DNA of 45,882 bases from Deltaproteobacteria bacterium (GCA_021779095.1 JAJYBI010000029.1:1-45882), one strand, 5' to 3'; counted from the first letter of the stretch, positions 17,701-25,689 are shown. The notes: generated by a model from the sequence alone, not told the origin. Made by a program: numbers and translations.

Positions 17701-19342
17701 CTTGTGACGTTACTAGTAGTTCAAAACGAGGGTCGGACTGCATCTGGCAGAAGCTTTTGTGGTGCTTGATGTGGTAGATGTCGTCTAGCGCCAAGTAGCA
17801 TGGCCCCTTGAGCCTGCTGATCAGGTAGTTGAACTCCACGTTTCCCATGTGACCGCCGCTGTCCAGGAGGACGAAATCCGGTCGGTCTCCGTATATCTGC
17901 AGCGCCTTGCCGAGCATGTCGTCATCGACGCCGGTGAAGTCGGTCTCCCGGTAATACAGGAGCGCCCGCTGCTGTTCCTGGTGATCGACAAAGATGTCGT
18001 CAAACTCGATGTTGGAGACGCAGCTCTTCTCGATCTCCTCGATGGTGGGCAGCTTGCTCCGCGGTACGCTCAGTCCGTGCAGCAGGTTGACGCCGCCGAT
18101 CAGCCCGCTGCGTGTCAGATTGGCATGCGCCTGGCGGTAGTTGTCCGGGTTGCACTCGATGGTGCAGAACACGGCATCCTCGATCCCCAGGGATTTCAGG
18201 GTACCCGCGATGATCCGCGTCGTTCCGTCGCCGTGGTACGTCCCGGTCTCGATGATCTTCCTGGGTCTGATCTGCGCAAACAGCTGCGAGATGGCATCGG
18301 CAAATTCCGACTCCCCGCCCACAGCGGTCAGGTCATGGTTCGCAGCCACTTCGCCGGCGATCCTGACACGTGCCTTGTGGGTGGAATCGTTGGCGGTTTC
18401 CGGGGTTCTCCCGGCGTATTCCTCCTGCAGGTCCTGTTCTATGAAACGTACTGCTTCGTCCAGATACCCTTCGAGTTCCTTGAAGCCTGGTTTGGCAAAA
18501 AGGGATTCCACCGACTCGCCGAACATGTTCAGCACATGCCGGTAGCGCAGCAGGCCGGAGGTGAAGAAGGCCAATTTCATGATTTTACGGTCGATAGGAT
18601 TCCCTGCCTTGTCCGCCGTGCTCATGTAGGCGGCGACCATGCGCAGAAACGGACCGATTCCGTCAGGTTCATCCGGAAAATGCTTTTTGCGGTAGACGGC
18701 CGGATCGCCGAAATTTTCGGCCATCCGCATGAAAAAGAGCGGTTCGTCGACAAGGGCAAAGGTGCCGAGCAACGCAAGTTCCGTCAGGAACACATGGTCA
18801 TATCCGATGACCTTATGGCGGGTCAGACTCTTCAGTGCGTCGGCCCGATATATACCGTAGGCCTGGTATGCTTCGATAAGTCCGTAACTGACCAGTATGG
18901 AGCGCGAGACCGGATTCAGATTTGTCGTGTCGATCAGGCCCGGAATGTCATCCAGGACGTCTTCACCCTTGAGCCATCGGGCCCGTGGATACGCCAGCAC
19001 GACTTCGGGGTCTGCCATCAAAGGCGCGATGCATCTAGTGATAAAATCGGGCGCGTAATAGTCGTGACCGGCTGCACCCATGAGGTAGGGGCTCGTACTG
19101 TTGTCCAGCATCTTGTAGTAATATTGCGGATCGTTCCGTTCCGTATGGATGACGCTGACGCGGGGATCCCTGCGAGCGAAATCGTCAGCGATCTGACCGG
19201 TGAAATCGGTGGAGCCGTTGTCGGCAATTATCAGCCTGAAGTCCGAATAGGTCTGCTCGAGGAGAGATTGCACTGCGGTCGACAGGTACCGTTCCTCGTT
19301 GTAGGCAACCATATTGATGGTGAGAGAAGGGACCTGGCTCAT
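11795..19342 (-). CDS. Giant multi-domain glycosyltransferase/methyltransferase/TPR protein
   Basis: One uninterrupted 2515-residue reading frame. Domains in order, approximate residues: GT2 glycosyltransferase (5-250, MVAYNEERYLSTAVQSL and IIADNGSTD); CmcI-like SAM domain (340-560, IIETGTYHGDGTTRI); GT9 domain (570-880, RPDSIGDAILSSSM and CAETGLAHLACAV); class I methyltransferase (985-1180, GLEIGASSHNPFG and SSHVLEHCPDM); GT-A-like domain (1195-1450, FVFTNSDIIMTASLID); two tandem, clearly duplicated GT2 domains (1470-1740 and 1775-2050, each VVDNNSQDGTR then MKLDNDIV or LKLDNDIV); and TPR repeats (2075-2500) in two similar halves. The ATG at 19342 follows GGAGGATATC; the frame is open 91 codons further upstream but overlaps the preceding gene. 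No signal peptide or membrane helix is visible. It probably builds a methylated glycan in one cytoplasmic assembly, perhaps using the TPRs to hold flagellin. The substrate is unknown. Confidence 0.85.
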   Translation of the reverse strand: MSQVPSLTINMVAYNEERYLSTAVQSLLEQTYSDFRLIIADNGSTDFTGQIADDFARRDPRVSVIHTERNDPQYYYKMLDNSTSPYLMGAAGHDYYAPDFITRCIAPLMADPEVVLAYPRARWLKGEDVLDDIPGLIDTTNLNPVSRSILVSYGLIEAYQAYGIYRADALKSLTRHKVIGYDHVFLTELALLGTFALVDEPLFFMRMAENFGDPAVYRKKHFPDEPDGIGPFLRMVAAYMSTADKAGNPIDRKIMKLAFFTSGLLRYRHVLNMFGESVESLFAKPGFKELEGYLDEAVRFIEQDLQEEYAGRTPETANDSTHKARVRIAGEVAANHDLTAVGGESEFADAISQLFAQIRPRKIIETGTYHGDGTTRIIAGTLKSLGIEDAVFCTIECNPDNYRQAHANLTRSGLIGGVNLLHGLSVPRSKLPTIEEIEKSCVSNIEFDDIFVDHQEQQRALLYYRETDFTGVDDDMLGKALQIYGDRPDFVLLDSGGHMGNVEFNYLISRLKGPCYLALDDIYHIKHHKSFCQMQSDPRFELLVTSQEKFGFCIAKFTPDSSATRREIREIIWLRPDSIGDAILSSSMLPHIRNAYDGARITVFCQEHIAELYEACPDVASIITFNKERAYSDETYRVKILSHLKAVNADLLLNSVYSREPLTDYFALGCGAQQSIVIDGDLSNLTADLHESHTKLYSEVLPSSSARKNELSRHRDFLDGLGIKVDELKTTAWVTQEDISFASNLFHQHGLNPAKTIVLFAGAQYDVRLYGRYDEALDPVCREHGMSVIALGSEGDRDISQRNLDRIGVRTLNLCGMTTLRQSAALISRCRLAVCAETGLAHLACAVDTPNVVLLGGGHFGRFMPYSPLTTVACLPLECYGCNWRCKYQHSHCVRDLAPSVLEQAVRITLSCPGEQCRVVMQNPDTWTATTGVPNWKRNDGYIESEQVRTIVADACSSASRAHSAPLSAINVFPESALAHKWLDGLAGLEIGASSHNPFGLITRNVGLHFDGYDMEQRQLTGYVAPLDVVAPAEDIPLPDDSEDFVLSSHVLEHCPDMIKTLVEWYRLIREGGYLFMIIPFRDSAPTDRGRPLTEWAHIVADYLKNVNAEIEPEANGIPFGYCHYHVFDIETVNDFVTRIFDDRLELVDYQQRDDKAGNGFTLVYRKRKSFTASFPWTILNGTHRIDIHRPSGGVSSLGKFIIATNLVPFTNEGQRSRQDASIASITRLASTDITPLNICFPDERLEPDGWHIAPMIQRSANQELQIEGKRKPFVRDLFDIAASWATKRGIEWFVFTNSDIIMTASLIDEIKRHMTAGYDTVAVSRNEVERIEADGTLVPGYLEVNGYDVFVCRVAWWQAHRHLFQPYIFGERAWDDAYAAIMACHSRFTMLYRNGLCFHFKHATNWLTGPYAAYNMGIYTGTDKPYSDRYEAFIYEVLATDRRQLTPQKTELLLKTYFPSEGTTPLTSAGAVVQPFVNICIITYNRLDFTRQCLDAVERTVDYPHVITVVDNNSQDGTREYLQDLHRRGVIKNLVLLDENVGVAKASNLAWSLEPGAGYYLKLDNDIVMQNNGWLSEMVKTIDGLPELGAVACNFEPTSYPLQNIGGFRVRIKPHGNLGGACTLIPRRTFDRLGYWCEDYGLYGEEDFDYGCRILLAGLQNAYLEDEEAGFHLPAGRAAHIDMQTFVASDGIEESTFPHYRQWKDAQRKQNVESGLIEQNLSAYRRDPSRLYVHSTFVSRWDVTARKAIHAGTAARPLSEHNTPSRRQDHEPRAASVPPYVNIGMITYNRLEFTRQAIDALIRFTDYPYALTVVDNNSQDGTRDYLKDLHARGIIRNLVLLDENVGVAKASNLAWHLEPDAPYYMKLDNDIVIQKPGWLRPLVEAVDKISDLGAVGYNFEPRSFQLQEIAGQKIRIKPYGNLGGACILIPRRTSDLIGYWCEEYGLYSDEDYDYGCRITLSGLYNAYMEDEMIGIHLPAGRAAVIDPETLVASDGQEEISDREYRQWKDDRRRENEETGIVQQNITRYKRDAASRHIGSRFAEEWLKLHDVDRVRYQEHHTETFIDKTSAPFCPTLVQEGLNLKQERRYQEALEAFTAALSRGDVSVHVHRGDCLANLGRVEESEKAYLDALGIDDGDPLAHAGLGVLKLLQQQYHSAAEAFEKALLFDPNSSKALCGLGMARSGMGNGDEAFVLFKRAMDADPENLTALYELLKAGYQLDRLAEAEPYLQGYLRYHPGNGDMLFSHAGVLYALDRLDDARDTLDGLMALSPGYEGAFELLSKIEEKELSRLARRLAADGNLDDALGVFGQLAEKGCRSFLTGQGDCLAKLGRFGEAAATYRESLACNDKDVKAMMGLGVVHLLQENPDEAASWFNRAIRLEPDNCHVLTGMGMTRALQGENCDALILFTKALDIDPEHLTALHELLKIGYQSESLSAVEPYVQGYLMYHPTNSHMLFSLAGLQYRLGKFNEARDNLERLLIIEPDYHGGADLLKEINRVETGHTTAELMVAGA
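13215..14940. repeat. Tandem duplication encoding two GT2 domains
   Basis: About 900 bp is present twice in tandem inside the giant gene (roughly 13215-14010 and 14130-14940). The copies have diverged but remain recognisable in the DNA, for example TCCTGGCTGTTGTTGTCGAC against TCCTGGCTGTTGTTATCGAC. The encoded GT2 domains keep the same catalytic motifs. Boundaries are approximate. Confidence 0.75.
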
Positions 19343-19385
19343 GTTCGATATCCTCCGGTTCTGAAAGTCTTGATGTCGATACGTG

Positions 19386-20468
19386 TCAAGCGTGCAGCGA
19401 CTGCAGCGAGGTTTCGCCAGTAGCCGACGTAAGGGGGGGCGAGCAGTGCAGCCCCTTGTGGTCTTCGAAGCGTGCCAGAATATTCTGCGCGCATGAATCC
19501 AGTTCGTCCTCAAGCTTCGCCGATGTGTCCGGAGCCGTACAGGTCTTGCAAATCCTGTTCTGCATCCGCTTTTTTTCCAGTTGCATGCGCATGAATGCGG
19601 TATGTTTCCTGCCATTCCAGATTTCGGTCAAAGGCTCATGTCTGATGTTGCCGAGACCGGCGGGATCGGACTCCATGCAGCAGGGATAGACATCACCGTT
19701 GGGAAAGACCGTGAGAGTATAAAAGCAGATCGGGCAGACCAGTCTGGTCTCATGCTCATTCCCCCACAGGTCGGTGACTGTTGCCTCCCTGATCATATTG
19801 CTGTAGTCGATTTCGTGAAATACGGGAACGATCCTCTCAACGAACATCCGGTCGCTGATTTCGCCGAAGATAGCGTAGAATTGATCTTCATCCCCTTCAT
19901 CCAGCGCGACGTCGGCAATCTTTACGAACACTTCACATTGCTTCCTGTTCCGGTACAGATAACGAATGTTCTCCACCAGACTGCCGAAATCAATTTTGGC
20001 GCCGCAGATATCGAAATACTTTTCGGACGTTATACCCTGTATGGAAAACCTTATCGTGTCGAGTCCCGCATCGATCAGGGCGTCAGACATCTTTCGGTCA
20101 AGCAGGGCGCCGTTCGTAATGAAGGCAATCTGGTCGGCAACGTCCATATCCTTCAGGTGCCGGACCATGCGTGGCAGCAGCTTGTTGCACAGCGGTTCTC
20201 CGACTCCGTAAAGGAATATGGTTTTGAGCCTGCCGGGAAACCTGCTGATCTGTTCTGCTGCCAGTTCAAACGTATCCCAGGTCATGATTTCCGGAATGAA
20301 TCCCTTGTCTGCCAGATGTTCTTTCGAGAGAACGTGGATGCAGTATTTGCACTTGAAGTTGCATACTGTCGATACGGAAAGAAACACCGTAAATGGCATG
20401 TCCAGAGGTACAACATTCCCGAGGCGAACCCGGTTGAGCCCATAGGCGGGTTTCACTTCTGCGCTCAT
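19386..20468 (-). CDS. Radical SAM protein with SPASM-type C-terminus
   Basis: A 360-residue radical SAM enzyme. The 4Fe-4S site is CNFKCKYC (Cys36, Cys40, Cys43), followed by GVGEPL, the glycine-rich SAM contact. The C-terminal region has the SPASM-like pattern: CPICFYTLTVFPNGDVYPCC, then GNIRHEPLTEIWNG and a final CKTC pair, for auxiliary Fe-S clusters. Such proteins in surface-glycan loci often modify sugars or peptides. It is similar throughout to the protein at 24551-25567. It overlaps the upstream radical SAM gene by four bases and precedes the giant gene by 43 bases. The reaction is unknown. Confidence 0.8.
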   Translation of the reverse strand: MSAEVKPAYGLNRVRLGNVVPLDMPFTVFLSVSTVCNFKCKYCIHVLSKEHLADKGFIPEIMTWDTFELAAEQISRFPGRLKTIFLYGVGEPLCNKLLPRMVRHLKDMDVADQIAFITNGALLDRKMSDALIDAGLDTIRFSIQGITSEKYFDICGAKIDFGSLVENIRYLYRNRKQCEVFVKIADVALDEGDEDQFYAIFGEISDRMFVERIVPVFHEIDYSNMIREATVTDLWGNEHETRLVCPICFYTLTVFPNGDVYPCCMESDPAGLGNIRHEPLTEIWNGRKHTAFMRMQLEKKRMQNRICKTCTAPDTSAKLEDELDSCAQNILARFEDHKGLHCSPPLTSATGETSLQSLHA

Positions 20469-21913
20469 GTGGTCTGTTCTCCTTTCAGTTTTGATGTGCC
20501 ATGCTGCAGGCCCTTTGCCCTGTCGGAGAGCATCCGAAGCGAGTCAAACCTGTGTCTGAATTCCGTGAGTTCTTCGATGGTCATGCTGTACGGTTTTATG
20601 TAAAACTGGCTGTTGTTGTCGGCGTTCAGCCCCTTTGTCCCTTCCCATAAACTGTCCAGGTCTATTTCATTGAGAAACAGACGGTCGCGGATGGCCTGAC
20701 GGAAGATTTTCGTGCCGGGGAACGGAATCAGGTTGAATACGTTGTTGATGTCGAGTTGCAGTTCAATGATCATCCTGTAGGTTTCTTCGAGCGTTTCTGG
20801 AGTATCCTCGGGGAAACCCATGATGAAGTAACCGCGGGTAAGCAGATTGTACCGTTTGTATAATTCAGCGACTTCGAATATCTTTTCGCGATCCAGTCTT
20901 TTGCCGATAACCTTGTTTCGCATGTTGTCGCAGCCGTGTTCAATCGGCAGGATCACGTAAACGCAGCCGGCCTTGACCATTGCATCAACAATTTCTTCAT
21001 CCACGGAGCTCAGATTGTAGCCGTTGATGGACTCGAACTGGATGTTCATGTTCCTTCTGATAATTTCATTGCAGATGCTGAGTATATGAGACTTGTTGAG
21101 CGTCAGGTTATCGTCGACGAACCCGAAGTAGTTCATACCGTGGTTGCGGTACAGCGACTCCATTTCATCAACGACCTTGCTCGGGTCGCGCAGTCGCAAA
21201 CCGCGTCCCATGACATAGTGAATCGAACAGAAGCTGCAGTCATAGGGGCAGCTTCGGCTGGTCATGATGGGAACGGACATCTTGATGTCGAGATTGCGCG
21301 GGTTGTACCAGGTGGAATGGTCGGTGTAGTAATCCTGAAGCGATACGAGATCCCAGGCGGGTGATGGCAAGTCGTCAAGTGACGAGTTGTAACTCTTTCG
21401 TGCCACTTCGCAGTATTCGCCATTTTTGTTTGTGTAGGCGATGCTCTCAATATGTTCCAGTTCCGGCGGGCTGTCCCCGGAAAACGCATTAGCAAGCTCG
21501 ACGACCTGCAATTCCCCTTCGCCGCGCACCACCACGTCGATATCTGTGCTGTTGTGTAGGATTTCCCTGGAGAACAGCGTCGGATGTATTCCACCGATAA
21601 CGACAGGTAACGATGGGAACGTTTCCTTGATGCGCTGTGACAGTTTTTTTATGAAAGGGAAATGTTCTGAAAGCAGGCAGTTGATGCCGACCATGCCGGT
21701 GCAATTGGTTTTTATCGTTGCCAAGACATGATGGATATACTGCTGCTCCGTATCACCACTGACGGTTATGTCGCAGGTCGACAGATCGAGGATCTTCGGT
21801 TCATGGCCAGCTTGGCGCAGTGCCGCGGCAAGGTACAGCAGGGCCAGGGAAGGCTGCCTGTCGACTCTTTTGACATACTCCATGGTGAATGGTGAGACGA
21901 GAAGGACTTTCAT
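20465..21913 (-). CDS. Cobalamin-binding-type radical SAM protein
   Basis: A 482-residue protein with the two-part architecture of B12-binding radical SAM enzymes: an N-terminal Rossmann-like domain (about 1-150; LVSPFTMEYVKRVDRQPSLA and PVVIGGIHPTLF) and a radical SAM core with CPYDCSFC near residue 221, followed by FGFVDDNLTLN and GYFIMGFPEDTPET. The family includes cobalamin-dependent methylases and ring-forming enzymes. The cobalamin-ligating DxHxxG motif is not evident, so B12 binding may be weak or base-off without a His ligand. The ATG at 21913 is preceded by GGAG; an upstream in-frame start would add 30 residues lacking family features. Role in glycan modification is inferred from location. 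Confidence 0.78.
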   Translation of the reverse strand: MKVLLVSPFTMEYVKRVDRQPSLALLYLAAALRQAGHEPKILDLSTCDITVSGDTEQQYIHHVLATIKTNCTGMVGINCLLSEHFPFIKKLSQRIKETFPSLPVVIGGIHPTLFSREILHNSTDIDVVVRGEGELQVVELANAFSGDSPPELEHIESIAYTNKNGEYCEVARKSYNSSLDDLPSPAWDLVSLQDYYTDHSTWYNPRNLDIKMSVPIMTSRSCPYDCSFCSIHYVMGRGLRLRDPSKVVDEMESLYRNHGMNYFGFVDDNLTLNKSHILSICNEIIRRNMNIQFESINGYNLSSVDEEIVDAMVKAGCVYVILPIEHGCDNMRNKVIGKRLDREKIFEVAELYKRYNLLTRGYFIMGFPEDTPETLEETYRMIIELQLDINNVFNLIPFPGTKIFRQAIRDRLFLNEIDLDSLWEGTKGLNADNNSQFYIKPYSMTIEELTEFRHRFDSLRMLSDRAKGLQHGTSKLKGEQTT

Positions 21914-22027
21914 TGCCAATCTCCAGTCAGTCGCAAATCTGTGTTGTGAACGCGCACGCAGGTAAACTGACGAGCCGGAATCTGCGGCTGATCCGGCGTG
22001 CACACTTCCGTGAAAACGTCATTCCCT

Positions 22028-23239
22028 CTACATGCCGAGTAATTCTCCCGCATAGCCGTTGCGACGCACCTGTTGCCCGATTGATTCCTTGTGTGCGATT
22101 GCGGTAATAAGCAAGGCTGAATCCTGTCCTGCCTGAGCCAGCAGTGCATCCGTTTCTATTGGCATTCCGGAAACCGAGATGTTTTTCTGTTTGAAGGGGT
22201 TCATGTCCACAAGACCGCACAGGTTGCATTCGTCGAGTCCCGCCGCCGCATACAGGTAGAGGAATTCACGGCCTATTCCCCATGCGTAGACGGGCCTTCG
22301 ACTTCTCGCCAGCTCCCTGATCATGGTGCGTTTTACGTTCAGGCGTGCCACTTCCGTTGTCACGTATTCCTTCATGGCACGAGATGTCGAGTCAATGTCT
22401 CCGGTGGTATCCCCGCATGGTGATGCATTCGTGAAGCGGAAAGTGGCGGAGAGGTTCGGCATGACCATGGCCTCGCCCATGATCGGCAGAGCGCTCTGCC
22501 GGAATTCGATCAGTTCGAACCCGTGTGCACCAGCGAGGCGCGACAGTGTGTCGATCTGGAAGTGCTGGATATGCTCCCGCATGAGGAGCCAGTAGAAGTC
22601 GAAGTAGTGCAACTCATTGTAGCGCGCGGCATCGGGCACGCCGATGCACAGGACGCCGCCCGGCTTGAGGACCCGGCCCGCCTCATGGAACGCCCGGCCT
22701 GGGTGCACCAGGTGCTCCAGAACCTGTTCCACGACCAGGACGTCGAACAGGTGGTCGGAAAACGGCAGCCGTTCGGCGTCACCTACGACGACGTTGAATC
22801 CCTTTTCGCGAGCTCGATTTACGTAGGTCTCGGTCGTATCAACACCGCACAGTTCAAAGGATCCCCGTTGGCTGAGGAAGTCGAGAAAACCGCCCACTGC
22901 GCAGCCCACATCCAGGATGGCGGCTCCGGACGGCAGGTGCGGTGCGAGCAGCTCGTGCAGTTGCCCGTATCGACGCAAGGTAAAGGCGCTGGTGCTCCCC
23001 GGCAGGTCCCCGTCCTTCACGACCGACGCCAGATTGGCGGGGGCGTATTCCTTGTCGTAGTAGGTGCCGAGCCCGGAGATCTCTTCCGGAGTCAGGTCAT
23101 TGTAGGCATGGCCGCAGCCACTGCACGCCAGCAGTTCCACCGTCGGGTAGAGGGTGGAATTGTCCGTGGTGCCGCAGGCGAGGGACAGCAGGTGTTCGGG
23201 CGCCGGGGCAGCGCATACCGGGCAAGGGAGTCGTGTCAT
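22028..23239 (-). CDS. Class I SAM-dependent methyltransferase with zinc-finger N-terminus
   Basis: A 403-residue enzyme. Residues 1-55 hold two CxxC pairs (CPVC and CSGC), a probable zinc site as in NDP-sugar C-methyltransferases. The SAM site is ILDVGCAVGGFLDFL near residue 113, followed by an acidic second-strand motif and VLKPGGVLCIGVPD. The C-terminal third (YAWGIGREFLYLYAAAGL) resembles the extra Rossmann-like domain of sugar C-methyltransferases. A role in making a branched or methylated sugar for the flagellin glycan is likely but unproven. It starts five bases after the GT4 gene ends and leaves 114 bases with no visible feature before the next gene. Confidence 0.78.
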   Translation of the reverse strand: MTRLPCPVCAAPAPEHLLSLACGTTDNSTLYPTVELLACSGCGHAYNDLTPEEISGLGTYYDKEYAPANLASVVKDGDLPGSTSAFTLRRYGQLHELLAPHLPSGAAILDVGCAVGGFLDFLSQRGSFELCGVDTTETYVNRAREKGFNVVVGDAERLPFSDHLFDVLVVEQVLEHLVHPGRAFHEAGRVLKPGGVLCIGVPDAARYNELHYFDFYWLLMREHIQHFQIDTLSRLAGAHGFELIEFRQSALPIMGEAMVMPNLSATFRFTNASPCGDTTGDIDSTSRAMKEYVTTEVARLNVKRTMIRELARSRRPVYAWGIGREFLYLYAAAGLDECNLCGLVDMNPFKQKNISVSGMPIETDALLAQAGQDSALLITAIAHKESIGQQVRRNGYAGELLGM

Positions 23240-23243
23240 GGCG

Positions 23244-24554
23244 TTACCTCGTTCCGCATGATTCGATGGTGCGCAACTTTGTCACCCAGTTTTGCAGGCT
23301 ATGGTCTTCGGGAAAGTGGGAATGGTAGTGGAACACCGATCCTTTTGTGCGTTCGAGAAGCCCCGGCAGCGACAGGACGTTGATATCATCCGGCTTCAGG
23401 CCTGCGGTAAAGAATTCCGGGAGATTCTGGTTGGCGAGGAACCAGTCCGCGGGTATGGTGCCGAAAATGTCCGTGAAGGAGATGCGGTGCTTCGGAACGG
23501 TCAGCGCTGAAGAATAGTTCGACGACAGTGCCGCATACATCCTGCTGACGGCAAATTTGCGCCGCACGTACTTTGCGGCATTCCGGCCGATCCGCCGAAG
23601 GTCGTCGGGGTGGTCCGACAGCCAGGCGAAGGCCTCGCCGAACTCCCGGGGGGAATGAACGACCAGTCCCGTCACCAGATGGTCGATGATGTGCCGCTCC
23701 GCCGGGTTGTCCAGCACCACCGGCACGATCCCCATTGCCATCGCCTCAAGTAGTGCATTTTCCGTGGTGCCGTAGTGCTCCGGATTGAGGATGTGGGTAA
23801 TGACGTTCAGCGACGACAGCTCTCGTGCGATGTCGTCGGTGTACCCCCGGAAATCGAGCAGGCCGGGCCGGCCCGCATCGGCACACTGCTGTTCAAGAAT
23901 TGCCCGGTTCGTTTCGTCACCGATGATCTTCACTCGGAAGCCGGGGAGGCGTACGGCGGACAGGAACTGGACGTACTGGGGATGGAGTTTGGCGAAGTTG
24001 AGACTGCCGATGTAGCCGGCCCTGATCCCCGGTTCAGCCTGTTGTGCGGGGAGGGGGAGTCCGTTGAACCCGCCGCAACTGTGGACGACGCTGAAACGCT
24101 CGGGGGTCTGAAAACGGGCGATGGATATCCCCACCTCCTCCAGGGAACAGGGTGAGGTGAACATGACGCGATCGGCGGTGTTAATGAGCTGCATCGGGAT
24201 GCGCGGCTGGTGGAGCCCGGATATATGGCACCAGACGACGAGCCGCATGGGGGGAAGCGGTGTGCTGCAGAGGCAGGCGACGGTTGCCGGGTGGTTCCAC
24301 CATTCCAGCTGGACGATATCCGCTTCGGCGACGATCCGTTTCAGCCGGTTGGGAGACGGAGAGACGATCACCTCCCCGCCGGCCGCTTCGATGAGCCGCA
24401 GGAACTGTGTCTTCTCCGGCCGTTCCAGGCAGACGACGGTGTGCCGGAATCGTGACCGGTTACGGATTGCTTGGGTAACGAGGCCGCTGAGGGCCTTGCC
24501 GACGCCGCCGCCCAGATGGGCAGTGAGGTGTACTACCTTGCAATCGGTTATCAT
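23244..24554 (-). CDS. GT4-type glycosyltransferase
   Basis: A 436-residue retaining GT-B glycosyltransferase. The N-terminal half begins VVHLTAHLGGGVGKALSGLV, the glycine-rich acceptor-side loop of family 4. The C-terminal half contains the donor-binding pattern GTTENALLEAMAMGIVPVVL, which includes the family E-x7-E motif, followed by a GLVVHSPREFGEAFAWL helix. The last 70 residues extend beyond the fold. The ATG at 24554 overlaps the end of the radical SAM gene by four bases and follows AAGGAG; an earlier in-frame start would lie inside that gene. Sugar and acceptor cannot be read from sequence. Confidence 0.8.
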   Translation of the reverse strand: MITDCKVVHLTAHLGGGVGKALSGLVTQAIRNRSRFRHTVVCLERPEKTQFLRLIEAAGGEVIVSPSPNRLKRIVAEADIVQLEWWNHPATVACLCSTPLPPMRLVVWCHISGLHQPRIPMQLINTADRVMFTSPCSLEEVGISIARFQTPERFSVVHSCGGFNGLPLPAQQAEPGIRAGYIGSLNFAKLHPQYVQFLSAVRLPGFRVKIIGDETNRAILEQQCADAGRPGLLDFRGYTDDIARELSSLNVITHILNPEHYGTTENALLEAMAMGIVPVVLDNPAERHIIDHLVTGLVVHSPREFGEAFAWLSDHPDDLRRIGRNAAKYVRRKFAVSRMYAALSSNYSSALTVPKHRISFTDIFGTIPADWFLANQNLPEFFTAGLKPDDINVLSLPGLLERTKGSVFHYHSHFPEDHSLQNWVTKLRTIESCGTR

Positions 24555-25567
24555 TGGCGGAGCTCCTTGATCTTTGACAGGAGTTGATCTGCGTATGGGT
24601 CGATGTTGTCCGGCATGCAGTGGGATAGTTGCCCGCATGCCGCGCAGGTCGGGTTTCCCATCCGGTTGCCGCTCAGGTGGGCGATCCGATGATGGTAAAG
24701 CGGCCGGTCGTTCCAGATCTCCTTCAGCCGCTTCGTGCGCACGTCACCTACCACGAGCTTGCGCGCCCAGTCGAGGAAACAGAGGCTGACCGTGCCGTCG
24801 GCGTTGACGGAGAGGGAGTAGAAGATGTACGGGCAGGTGCGTACCTCGGTGAGGGGCTGATCGTAGATCCCCTTGTCCATGGTGATGCCGAGCCGGTCCT
24901 CGATGTCGAACTCAGGCCAGCAGGGGGCGACATTCTCGATGAAGATCCGGTCGGCGCAGTCGCCGAACAGGGTGTAGAAACGCTCTTTCTCCTCGTCGGT
25001 CAGGAAATCTCCGGCGATCTTGACACAGACCTCGCACGATCCCTTCATTGCATAGAGCTGCCGGATGTTGTCGAGATACCGCTCGAAATCCACCCGTACT
25101 TCGGTAAAGGACAGGAACTGCTCTTCCGAGAGTCCGTTCACCGAGATGTTGATCCGGTCCAGCCCGGCGTCGATGACCGGGCGAACGGTATCGGGCGAGA
25201 GGAAGAACCCGTTGGTGGTCGTGTCGATGGTGTCGCATACCCCGCTTCGTTTTGCATGTCGGACCATGGCGGCAAAGTTCCTGTTCAGAAACGGTTCGCC
25301 GTCCTTGTAGAGCCGCAGCACCTTCAACGGATGGTCAAATTCCTGTAAATCACGAACGATCCGCTCGAACAGCTCCATCTCCATCTGACCCTGCCAGCGA
25401 CCGGATTGCTTCAAGAGCGTCGCGTCGCCGTTGGGGCAGAACCTGCACCTGAAGTTGCAGGAACTGGATGGATCGACAAAGAGCACCATAGGCGTCTGCA
25501 GGGGGATAACCTCTTCAAGCCGAGTCCTGTTCTCCTGATTTATCCGGGGTTTGATGGCTGCTTTCAT
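24551..25567 (-). CDS. Radical SAM/SPASM-type protein, first gene of glycan operon
   Basis: A 338-residue radical SAM enzyme with the cluster motif CNFRCRFC (Cys37, Cys41, Cys44), the SAM-binding DGEPFLN region and an IDTTTNGFFLS strand. The C-terminal part has CPYIFYSLSVNADGTVSLCF, VVGDVRTKRLKEIWND and CAACGQLSHC, fitting a SPASM or twitch auxiliary-cluster domain. It aligns along its length with the 19386-20468 protein, so the operon holds two diverged copies with possibly sequential roles. The ATG at 25567 follows AGGAT. It is the first gene after the sigma-54 promoter at 25690-25705. Confidence 0.8.
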   Translation of the reverse strand: MKAAIKPRINQENRTRLEEVIPLQTPMVLFVDPSSSCNFRCRFCPNGDATLLKQSGRWQGQMEMELFERIVRDLQEFDHPLKVLRLYKDGEPFLNRNFAAMVRHAKRSGVCDTIDTTTNGFFLSPDTVRPVIDAGLDRINISVNGLSEEQFLSFTEVRVDFERYLDNIRQLYAMKGSCEVCVKIAGDFLTDEEKERFYTLFGDCADRIFIENVAPCWPEFDIEDRLGITMDKGIYDQPLTEVRTCPYIFYSLSVNADGTVSLCFLDWARKLVVGDVRTKRLKEIWNDRPLYHHRIAHLSGNRMGNPTCAACGQLSHCMPDNIDPYADQLLSKIKELRQ

Positions 25568-25689
25568 ATCCTGTCCATGGTTATCCGTTTGAAGTGTGGT
25601 ACATAGAGAGGTAACGTTCCGGCGCTGTGTTTCGTCCGGGACCGTACATCTCGGGGACACCGGGGCCAGCGCTCGATGGGTACTTCCTC

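Noticed and set aside
17849..19423. Long + strand open frame of 524 codons opposite the giant gene
   Set aside because: The - strand frame carries recognisable glycosyltransferase and SAM domains; the + frame has none and no ribosome site.
19343..19615. Upstream in-frame extension of the giant protein (91 codons)
   Set aside because: It overlaps the radical SAM gene, has no family resemblance, and the ATG at 19342 has a strong ribosome site.
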